This document shows, one piece after another, positions 1-11,600 of a DNA stretch of 34,755 bases (position 1 is the stretch's first letter; each line of letters opens with the position of its first letter). Made by a program: the position numbers and the translations under genes. Source of the stretch: Caldithrix abyssi DSM 13497 (GTDB lineage: Bacteria; Electryoneota; AABM5-125-24; Hatepunaeales; Hatepunaeaceae); the NCBI GenBank assembly GCA_945865405.1, contig CAMBDS010000027.1, forward strand, positions 1 to 34,755, written 5' to 3'. The notes beneath the pieces are model-generated. The model had not been told where the DNA came from and did not search any database. It saw only the letters and a list, made by a program, of their open reading frames with translations.

Positions 1-1
1 C

Positions 2-2620
2 TGTGCCGGCTATGCGCAGTTGACGGACGCCGGCTTCCCGGTTGGCTTTGCGGCCTGGGGTGACGACATCAACACGGAAGAGGTTGTCGAAGGCTTTGTG
101 GCCGGTCAGGCGATGTCTTACCGGTTGTGGGACACGGAAGCGGGTCGTCAGTACAGTGCAAGCGCTAATTACGAGCAGGGTGAAGGCATCTACTCGGCAA
201 ACGGATTTGCGCTGTTCAGTCTTACCTCGATCAGACGTCTAGGTCCTGCTGCAGTAATGGCTAATAGTGTCGAGCCGGGCAACTCGATGCCAGTCTTCGT
301 TCGCTTTAAGCCGGAAGAAGTACGAAATTACGAAGCCAACTTGAGCGTCTTTACAAACGATCCTTATCAAGGTGAAGTCGTCTCAAGAGCTACCGGTTCA
401 GGTATTCTTACACCTCCCGAAGCGACAGTATCTGATGACGCACACGACTTCAGTGGTATATATGTCGGCGAGACGAATGATTGGGCATTCAGCATTGGTA
501 ACAATGGTATGAGTGACCTTGAGGTCTCTAGCATTACCGTTGACGGTGCCTACTTCAGCGTCGATAACGAAGGCGGATTCGCAGTTTCGCAGGGTCAATT
601 TGTCGATGTGAATGTAAGCTTTGCTCCTGAAGATGGCGGTCAGTACGGCGGAACCATCACTATAGCTTCTAACGACCCGAACGGCGATCTGACAATTGGA
701 TTAAGCGGAAGTGGACTCTGGTTCCCGATTGTTCGCATCGAGCCAGACCCGCTTGATTTCGGCGAAGTTTCGATTGGCGACTTTAACGATATGGATGTCA
801 ATATTCATAACGATGGTCGAGTTGCGTTGAACGTAGCAGATATGTCATCAAACAATGAAGTCTTTGTTGTTGACTTTAACGCTCCGCCTTTGGATTTCAA
901 CTGGGAGTACGTCCAGACAGATAACAATATGTCTTTGATTGCTTCTTCCGCCACCATTCAAGGCGAATCGCTGGTTGTCGGTGACTACGTAGGTGTCTTC
1001 ACGCAGGGCGGGATTTGCGCCGGTTACGGTGTGGTGACTGCCGAAGGTTTCCCGGTCGGTTTCGCAGCTTGGGGCGACGACGCTGCAACTGAGGATGTGG
1101 TCGAAGGATTTAGGGTTGATGAAGCGATGGTCTTCCGCCTTTGGGATTCTCAGGCTGGTCGCCAGTATTCAGCACGTCCGACATTTGAGGATGGCGGCGC
1201 AAATTATGTCAGGGACGGTTTCTCGTCCTTCTCACTCGAGTCAATTCGAAGACTTGGCCCAGCAGAAGTTCAGGCAACTTCGGTTGAGCCAGGCGCTTCG
1301 ATGGCGGTTTCGATCAGGTTTACTCCGAATGCAGTGACGGAATTCAATGGAGTTCTGACGGTCGTAAGCGACGATCCGTACAACTCGGAAGCTACGGGCG
1401 GGCTTTATGGTGTCGGAATTATGACTCCTCCGAACATCACCGTTAATGAGACGGACTACGACTTTGGTGGAGTCTATGTCAGCCAGACCGGTGAATGGAT
1501 ATTGAATGTTGGGAATGATGGACAACGCAATCTTGTGGTTGAATCAGTCTCAATTGGCGGCGAGTCCTTTGGTCTTGGTGACGGGTCTGGATTTACGCTT
1601 GGAAGTGGTGAAACTCGTGACGTGATGGTGACGTTCTCGCCGGAGCGCGGCGGTGACTTTGCAGGACAGGTTACGATTGTCAGCAACGACCCTGAAGGCG
1701 ACGTAGTCATTTCACTTTCCGGATTTGGCTTAGAGCCGATAATCAGCGCCGACCCGGAGCGTCTCGAGTTTGGCGGTCAGCTTACCGATAATTCTCGCCA
1801 GCGTTCTGTTACCATTCACAATACTGGTAACGCGGAATTGGTTATCGACGATATCATCTCTTCACACGATGACTTCACATTCGCAGTACCACGCGAAGGA
1901 GTCTTTGAATGGGAATACATCGAGTCTGACGGCAACATGTCAATCCTTGTGACTGCTGCGGCTATCAATAACGGAAGCCTTATCAGCGGTGACGTTATAG
2001 GTGTCTTTACGCCGAATGGAGTTTGTGCCGGTTACACTGAAGTAACCGACCAAGGCTTCCCAGTCGGAATCGCTGCTTGGGGTGACGATCGCGACACGCA
2101 AGTGATTGAAGGATTTACCGCAGATCAGGTGATTGGGTATCGCATCTGGGATGCCGGCGCAAGAAGTGAATACGCAGCAGAAGCAAATTATGAACAGGGT
2201 CAAGGGATTTACGCTCGCGATGGATTTGCTTTGTTGAGTCTAAACGTGACTGTTGAGGGTGAATTTGTTCACGACTTCGGATACGTCGAAACCGACGGCA
2301 ATCACTCCATTCTGGTTTCGGACGCAACTCTTGATGGTCGTTCGTTGATGGAAGGTGATGAAATCGGTGTCTTCACGCCGGATGGCTTGTGCGCAGGTGC
2401 GGTTACACTTGTCGATCAAGGCGAAGGTGTCTATCCTGCCGGAATGGCAGCATGGGGCGACGACCGCAACGCACTGCCCATCGACGGGTTTATTGAGGGT
2501 CAAGGATTCTCGTTCAAGGTGTGGGACGTTTCTGCACAAATAGAGGCCACAGCCGATATTACGTTTGAGTTTGGACCGGAAGCTTACACGAGGGATGGAT
2601 TTACTATTGTGAATCTGAGC
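2..2620 (+). repeat. AWGDD modules, copies 1-4, interleaved with ASH-like domains
   Basis: Protein-level repeat of ~115 residues. Copies lie at about 2-245 (truncated by the window), 896-1259, 1904-2250 and 2258-2620. Shared landmarks in order: W/F-x-Y...TD.N.S, a GD.IGVFTP..CAG stretch, AWGDD, (E/D)GF...G, a RLWD-like motif and a closing DGF..FSL strand. Copies 1 and 2 are nearly identical around the AWGDD core, which suggests recent duplication. Similar segments occur in large secreted proteins of FCB bacteria as far as I recall; I cannot assign a named family with certainty. Confidence 0.8.
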
Positions 2621-5600
2621 GCCCGTTCACCGCAATTCCTGCCGGTTGAACTTCCACAGGCATTGCGCTTGAACCCGGGTTCGGAATCGGTAATCAATGT
2701 ATATTTCTCTCCGACTCAGGAACAGGAATACAACGAGACGCTGACATTCTTCTCAAATGATGGTCACAACCCAGAGTATTCCGTTGAGTTGAATGGTATT
2801 GGACTTCACCGAAATCTTTCACCTGAATGGTCGGAAGAGGTTGCCGATATTAGCGTCAATGAAAATGAAAGATTGACTTTCAATGTCGTTGCTACCGACC
2901 CCGAAAACGACGAATTGACTCTATCGGTAGTCGGCAATTTACCGGAAGGAGCGACTTTTACTGACAACGGGGATGGAAGCGGCACTTTCGATTGGACGCC
3001 TGGATTCGAAATGGCTGGAGACTACAACGTCGAGTTCAGTGCTTCTGATAATGAATATGCCATTCACACATCTACTAATGTTCATGCCATAGATGTTAAC
3101 AGAATTCCTGAATGGTCACGTGCCCCCGCCTTGGTCGAAGTGGGCGAAGGACGTATCGTTGACTTTACGGTTGAAGCAATAGACGCTGATGGCGATGATC
3201 TTGATATTCAGATCGACCGAGGCAACCTGCCTGAAGCAGCTCAATTTACAGACAACGGCAATGGAACAGGAAGATTTACCTGGCAAACTACCTTTGACGA
3301 TGCAGGTGATTATGACTTCGCATTACTGGTAACCGACGGCCAGTCAAACGTTACAACCGATATCACGATTGCAGTCAGTAACGAAAATCGTGCACCAGTT
3401 TGGGCTAATATTCCGAACTCTGTTCAGGTCAACGAAAGCGAGACGGTTGCGTTCCAGATTGCGGCTAACGATCCGGACGGTGATCAGGTTTCCCTTACAC
3501 TCAGCAGGGATGGCCTCTCTGAAGCGTTGCAGTTCACTGATAATGGCGACGGTACGGGTAGTGTAACTTGGGAAACTGGTTTTGCTGATGCCGGACAGTA
3601 TCGCGCTGTCTTCACAGCCAGCGATAATGTCCTTTCTACCGACGAAGACGTAATCGTTATCGTGATCAATGTCAATCGTCCGCCGGTTGTTGGTGATATA
3701 GCGCCAATCGCAGTAAATGAATCAGAGATGGTGAGATTTACTTTGACTGCTTCAGATCCAGACAACGAGAATCTTCGGTATTCGTTCAACAGAAATAGTT
3801 TGCCCGAGTCGGCTAACTTCACAGACAATGGCGATGGAACGGGTGAATTTGTCTGGCAGACTGACTTTAGTTCGGCTGGCGAATATGCTCCAAGTTTCAC
3901 TGTCAGTGATGACGACCTGACCGATGAAGTAACTGTTCAAATCAGCGTTATTGATGTGAACCAGACTCCTGTTTGGTCGCAAATTCCCGAGGCGGTTTCT
4001 GGTGAGGAGACCTCGACAGTTCGCTTCGCGGTAGTTGGTGCTGATCCCGACGGTGACGCTCTTACAATTAACTTTGGGCGAGATGGACTTCCCGAAGCCG
4101 CAACCTTCAATGATAACGGTGATGGCACTGGTGAATTTGTTTGGGAAACCAACTTTGATGATGCCGGAGTTTACACTCCTTCATTCATCATTACCGACGG
4201 CGAGTTCTCTCCCGAAAGCGCTGTCAGGATCACAATTGACAATCTCAATCGCGCTCCAAATTGGGTTGAAGCACCTGAATCGGTTCAGGTCGATGAAGCC
4301 ACAGAGATTCGCTTCAACGTGACTGCCGAAGATATTGACGGTCAGGCATTGACACTGACCTCGACGAGTGAGAACCTCCCTGAAGGTGTGACGTTCACGG
4401 ACTTTGGCACAGGCACTGGTGAGTTTGTCTGGCAGACATCATTTGATGACGCTGGAGAATATTCAGTGACGTTTACTGTTTCTGATGGTGATTTAACAGA
4501 TGAAGTGATTGTTCCGATCACAGTTATCAACAGTGACCGCGCTCCGGAATGGGTGACATTCCCGGAAGCCATCGACGCAGTGGAAATGGATATGATTAGC
4601 TTCACAGTTGCTGCTGTTGACGCCGACGGGCAGGCTATGTCGATCTCGTTTGGAAACGACGGCTTACCGGAAGCAGCGACCTTCAATGACAACGGTGATG
4701 GTAGTGGCGACTTTGCCTGGCAGACATCTTTCAACGATGCTGGCGATTACTCTGCTACGTTCATCGTTTCGGCAGAAGGATTGACCGATGAGATTCGCAT
4801 ACCGATTTCAGTTACCAACCTGAACCGTGAGCCTGTCTGGACATCATTCCCGGCCGATTTCGAAGTCGCAGAAGGTTCATTTGTTGAATTCGATGTTGCA
4901 GGTTTCGACCCAGACGGAACACCTGTCTCAATCGGGTTCGACATCGATGGATTGCCTGGTAATGTTGAATTTACCGACAATCAGGACGGAACCGGACATT
5001 TTGCATGGCAGACCGAGTTCGTCGATGCCGGGACCTACCACCCCGAATTCGCTCTGAGTGATGGTGAGTCCAGTGTTGCCCGTCAGCTTGAGATTCAAGT
5101 TGGTGACCTTAACCGCCGACCTGTCTGGGTAAGCGTTCCAGAAGTAGTTGAAGGCGATGAAGGTACTTTGTTTGAATTCACAGTTGTCGCCGAAGACCCC
5201 GATAATGATGATTTGACAATCACCTTCGAGCGAGGCGGATTGCCAGTAACAGCGACATTCACTGACAACGGTGACGGTTCGGCGACCTTGAACTGGCAGC
5301 CTGACTACGATGATGCTGGAAATTACTCACCGGTATTCACAGTTTCAGATCGCTCGCTGAGCGAAGCGGTCACAGTTCCAGTAAATGTAAATCATGTCGA
5401 TCGTTCCCTTGTCTGGGAAATGGAACCACCGCGCGACGCACCGGTCGTCGGATTTGTAGATGAAGCCATTACAATAGACTTCGAGGCCTCCGACCCGGAT
5501 GGTGATGCGATTCGTTACTCCTTCGATTACGTAGGTAATCCTCCAGCCCGTCCCGAAGCTGGTATCGAAATGATTGATAACCGCGCCAGATTTACGATGC

Positions 5601-8600
5601 ATCCCAACCGCTTCGAGTTTGGTGAGTATGAAGTGATGTTCACGGCTACATCAGGCGGCTTTTCGATTGAGACTCCAGTCTTGGTAATTGTCAAAGTCGA
5701 TCACTTCCATTTCGCCGAAACCGGTCGAGTTCACAACATTCGATTGGAAAATGTGATGTTCGCATTCGGCGACCAGGATAATCAACCCGATCCAATGGAC
5801 GAAGTGGGTGTCACTACTCCTGCGGGAATGATCGCCGGTGTTGTCAGGTTCGATGAGAACCAAGACGCGCCATGGGGTCTTCAAGCTTGGGGTGACAATC
5901 CAAACACACAAGAAGTCGAAGGATTTGCTAATGGCGAATCGTTCAGCTTCCTCTATTGGGATCATTCAGATGGTCGTGAGTACAATTCAATAGCCACAAT
6001 AGTCGCTGGCGACAGGTCATGGAGACTCGAAGGGTTCTCCGTGGTCAATCTTTCTATTGGACCAGCTTTGGTTGCTAATAGAGAGTCACTTGAATTTGCT
6101 TTTCAGCGAACTGGTAGCAATACAAATCAGGTATTGCGAATTACCGCCGCAGGTAGCACTCCTGCCGAAGACGTGACTGTTGAGGTAATCGGCGAGGGTT
6201 TCACCGCTTCACCTGCAGGACCGTTTGATCTGGCGGTTGGTGAGTCGCGCGATATTACGGTTACCTTCAGACCTGACAGTCATGGCGAATTTGCAGCCGA
6301 TCTGGTAGTAGGCAACAACCACACAATACTCGATATCGAGTTGAGTGGGTATGGAATTGAGCAGAACCATTATCGTTATGCAGTAACAAATATCAGCGAA
6401 ACGATTCATGTCGTTCAGGCTGACTTTGAAGATGAACCGCTAAACGATGGGGATGAAATAGCCGTCTTAACTCCCAACGATCTCATTGCAGGTAGTATTG
6501 TAGTTCATGAAGGTGAGTCGTGGGATCTATTCGCGTGGGGCGACAACCCGGCAACGCAGGAAATAGACGGTTTCCGACAAGGTGAAGTAATGCGGTTCCA
6601 GATTCGTGATGCCGCTACCGGTCAGGAGCTTGTTGCTGCTGCTAACTTCCTTGAAGGTGATGATCGTTGGGCACGAAATGGGTTTGCCGCAGTAAGTTTG
6701 ACAACGAGGAGAACTCACTTCAACCCGACCGCGACGAATATTCGACATCATATCGTCGTCAACTCAGTTGACTATTTCGATGGCGTGCTGGTCGATGGTG
6801 ATGAAATTGCGGCAATAACCCGTCGAAACATCGTTGGTGGTAGCGTTTTGATATCAGGTGACGGACCATGGGAATTCGACGCTTATGGCGACAATCCCCA
6901 AACACCTCAGGTAATTGAAGGTTTTGTCGATGGGGCATTACTTTACTTCAGGTTGTGGGATCAGGAACAACGTCGCGAAGTTTATGCCGACGTACGAATT
7001 GTACAAGGTCCGGATCGCTTCCAGCGAGGAAGTCGCACGGAAATTGAGTTAACCGCTTCGAACAACGAAAATCCTCCGGCATGGCGTCAGGCTCAGGCAG
7101 TTCAGGGTCGTGAGAATGAGCAGATCAACTTTGTGGTGACTGCTATCGATCAGGACAACGACCCGATAAGTCTTTCGCTAATTGGAATAGATCTTCCACC
7201 GAGCGCCAGGTTTATCGACAATGGCGACGGAACCGGTAGATTCATCTGGACGCCAAACTTCGATCAGGCTGGTGACTGGGTCTCAAGGTTTGCCGCATTC
7301 GATGGATGGACTCGAGTTAATCTCGATGTTAATATCAATATTCAAAATGTGAACCGCGCCCCGGAATTGGCCGCCATAGGTAACATTGCAATCGACGAAG
7401 GACAAGCTTTCAACTTGGTATTGAACGCAAATGATCCTGATAACGATAGATTGACCTTTGGTGCCGAACGTCTGCCATTTGGTGCGTCTATAGCTGATGG
7501 AAACATCTTCCGTTGGACTCCAAACTTTAACCAGGCAGGCTCATATGACGTTATTTTCCGCGTTACCGACCTTGGTCAGCCACAGCTTTCCGATCAAGAG
7601 GCACTGACGATTACAGTTCGCAATGTTAACCGAGCTCCTGTTTGGGCTGCAATAGATGAAGTTGTCGTCCATGAAGGTCAGAGGATTATCCGAAACGTTG
7701 TTGCAACAGACCCCGATGGCGACCAAATTCAGTTGGGAGCAGATGATCTTCCCGAGGGATCTGCGTTTGTCGATCGTGGTCTTGGGCGAGGTACTTTCAC
7801 ATGGCAGACGAATTTCGTTTCTGCAGGAAATTACCACCCTGAACTCTCCGCTACGGATGGAAATCTCGTTTCGGTTAGACAAATTGACATAACAGTCAAC
7901 AACGTCAATCGTCCGCCACTCTTGAATCGTATTGGAAACTTGCAGGTTACAGTTGGTGACATCCTCGATGTTATCATCACTGCTACCGATCCCGATCCGG
8001 ACGAAAGAGCAAGACTTGTCTTCAGCGCAACCAACTTGCCGCGTGGAGTTGACCTTGAAAACATTGGTGGCGGCGAGGCTCGCTTGACATGGGAACCGAC
8101 CTTTAACGATGTAGGTTCTTACGCCAATGTCCGATTTATGGTCGATGGGCCATCGGGTGGTCACGATGAGGAACAGATCATTATGACCGCTGTTCTTGAT
8201 GATAATGAACCTCCGATCATTTCCGAAGCTCTTCCTGTAAACGGTGCAACAATCAGGTCCAACAGACCGACAGTCTCAGCTAATATCATTGATCGTGCAA
8301 CTCTCGTAGATAGTATTGCGTTCTTCTTTGATGATAGTCGAGTTGAAAACTTCAGCTACGATGAGGAAAGTGGTGACTTCAGCTGGACTCCAGATGCGGC
8401 ACTGCGAGAAGGTGAACACGCTTACCTGATTCGTGCATTTGACTTTAGCAACAACATGTCCGATGTAACGGTTCGCTTTACCGTCAATAGCACTGCTGGT
8501 CAGATTACAATGAATGCAGTATCCGATTATACCATTCATAACAACATCAATCTTGCTGGAACCGGTGAACCATTACTTTCGGTACAATTGATTAAGAATG

Positions 8601-11600
8601 ATCAGGTTGTGCGTGAAACTTCTGCATCAGCCCGCGGAGTTATTCGCTTCTCCCAAATACTTCTTGACGAGGAATGGAATCACTTCCAGGTTGTTGGTCG
8701 AGATGCGGCAGGTAATGTTGCTGTGCCGGCTGAGTTCAGCGTCTATGTCGATATTGTTCCTCCGACAGTAGAGGTCATCACTCCCGAAGTAATGACCAAT
8801 GATGCAACACCTGAAATCTTTGCTTTGGTTGAAGATGCAGGCGTTGGTGTCGATGAAGAGCAAGGTCTTGACATATCGTTGGATGGTGGCATAGTTGATG
8901 ACTACATCTTCCAGAACGGTATATTGTCCCATGACGTTGAGGAAGCGTTAACAGAAGGTGAGCATTTCCTTTCGATTAGTGCGGTTGACTTGTTGGGTAA
9001 TGCACCGGATGCAGCTGAGGACTTGCCGTTCTTTGTCGATAGTCGGTCGCCGTACCTCTCGCAGAATGAGCAAAGCCTCCTCGATGATGAAGTTGACTCG
9101 CTTCAAAACCGTCAGCCAGCATTCACAATTCCAATTCTTGATCCTGAACCTGCTTCAGGGATCAATTGGGATGAAGTATCGCTTTCACTTGACGGCAATC
9201 AGTTAGAAATTGTCATTGATGAAGTTGATGGCTCAATCGGATACGATTTTGAGAATGGAGATCCGCTTGAGGTTGGAGATCACACACTCTCCATAGTTGT
9301 CGCCGACTTTGCTGGCAACAGATTTGAGGATGAGGGTAACTTCTATATCACCGACATTCCTGATGACGATCCACCGTTTATTGCGAACTTGGATCCTGCT
9401 GAAGGTGGTGTGGTAGGTGGAGGCTTTGGACCCGAACGGTTCAACAGAGCACCTGCTGACGCCTTCGTCGCCGATACGATGACCGTGGTCTTTGGTGACA
9501 ACGACGCAGGCGTCGATCCCGCAAGTATTGTACTCACGCTCAATGGTAGTCCTATCGGTGGTAGATTCGTGAACTTCGTTCCTCCGGGTCGGGTACAAGC
9601 ACCACTATGGGCAATTAGGAATGAGGAAGGTCGCCAACTCATGCCGGGTGAGATGCCGGGTATGGAAGAAGGACTTAACTTCGCTAACGCCTTTGGAGCT
9701 GACGAAGAAGGCAACGAGATCGAACAGGAGTGGAACTTCTTCTATGACGGAACCGCACCACAAGCACCGAGTCTTGATGCACCAGAAATCGAATTCGTCA
9801 ATAATTCTGAGATCACGATATCTGGGCAATCCGGTGGGGATCAACCTGAATACGATGAAGGATACGAAAACGTCCCGATGGTCCGCATCTATCGGAACAA
9901 TGAGTTGGTTTCCGAGCAAGAGATTGAGTACGATGCCGACTACTCAGTGGCTGGCGTACTACTCGAGTCTGGCGTTAACGTTATCGAAGCGACGATTTTG
10001 GATGCAGGTCATAACGAATCGGAACTTTCTGAAGCTATCGAGATATTCCTCGATTTATCGGAACCCGGTATCGATAATTTCACTACCCGCGGTGGTCGCT
10101 TTGTAGCGATTAACACTCCAACATTCACAGCAGAAGTTGTAGATCAGGGTAGCGGAATTGATCCAAATGGCTTCACTCTTGTAGTTGAAGGTCAGAATGT
10201 TGAAGTTTCGTACGATGCTGAAGCAGGAATTGTGACCGGGACGTTGCAACAGCCGGTCGACGATGGCAACCATACCGCTGTGTTGACTGTCCATGACCTT
10301 GCTGGCAATATTTCAACATCTGAGTTCAACTTCAATGTTGATGCAGAAGAGCTTGAACCACCGCAATTCACTCTACAACCATTCACTTCCGAGAATCGGA
10401 TAGTCTTGTCAGGTACGGGCGTTCAGGGACAGTATGTGTTGGTTTTCCTGAATGATCAACCTATCGAGCTAATTTCTCTTGCGGAAAGTTCTGATTTCAC
10501 TTTCCGATCGACACGTCCGAATATGCCTGATACTTCATTTGTTACGCTCAGTGCATTGAATGAAGCGGATATTCAGTCCGAGCTGAGTGAGCCGCAACGT
10601 TTGATAAAAGATAGCTTCGGGCCACGTTACAGCAGTTTCTCACCAGCGAACGGTGCGAATATCGAAGCGAACCTGATACAAGAGATCAAAGTAACAGTTA
10701 CCGACACTTTGACCGGAGTCGATCTGGAAGGACTAACCCTCACGATGCGCGGCGAAGAATTGCAGTATTCTTCTGAAGAAATCCAATACGGATACCGAAT
10801 TACGGCCGATGTCAGCGGCTATGAATTCGACGATAACGAAACGATTCAGTTGCGCGGTACGGCTTCAGACCACTCGATTCCACCCAACCGCAGGTATCGT
10901 GACTGGCAGTTTGTCTCGACGATAGGCGATCCGCCGAATATTCAATTCCCTGATACCAGTATTGCAGAGGATGAGGAAATTCAGGTCTATGTTCGTGATT
11001 TCCTGCAAGACCCGGACAATGGTTGGGCGGAACTCACGGTTACTCCAGCAATAATTGATGGTGCCGATAATGCGGCAGTTTCAGTGGATCAATACGGCTT
11101 CCTTACCATTACTCCGGTCGCCGATTGGTTTGGTCAGTTGACTCTAAGGTTGCACGTCGAAGATGTGACCGGTTTGGAAGATGCTGACACTTCTATTGTT
11201 ACAATTACCGCAGTTAACGACAATCCCATAATGGAAGAAATTGGCGACACGATCGCTATCATTGGTCGCGAGTTCAGCATTCAGGCTTCTGCATCAGATG
11301 TTGATCCAGAAGACGAGTTGACCTTCAGCGACAATTCAGATCTCTTCTCGATATCTGCTGATGGAGAGATTTCATTTACTCCGACTGAGCAGATGGCGGG
11401 ACTCTACACAGTCTCGGTTTATGTTCATGATGAAGCTTCTGACAGCGACTCAACTTCCTTCCACCTCTTCATCACTGCAGTGAATGGAGAAGTAGCGGTA
11501 GTTGGAGATATGCCTGATGTCGAAATCGATGAAGATTCACCACCAATTGAGTTGAATGATCTCGATGAAGTCTTCAGTGACGCCGATGGTCAACCGCTAG

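Noticed and set aside
2810-5701. CRISPR or DNA-level direct repeat array
   Set aside because: The periodicity (~288 bp) is at the protein level; the DNA copies diverge and there are no spacers.
7541-8164. 207-codon open frame on the minus strand inside the giant gene
   Set aside because: It is antisense to well-formed Ig/cadherin-like repeats, has no recognisable domain, and is explained by the codon bias of the repeats.
9621-10106. 161-codon open frame on the plus strand in another phase
   Set aside because: It overlaps the giant gene throughout and its translation is basic and low in protein-like features.
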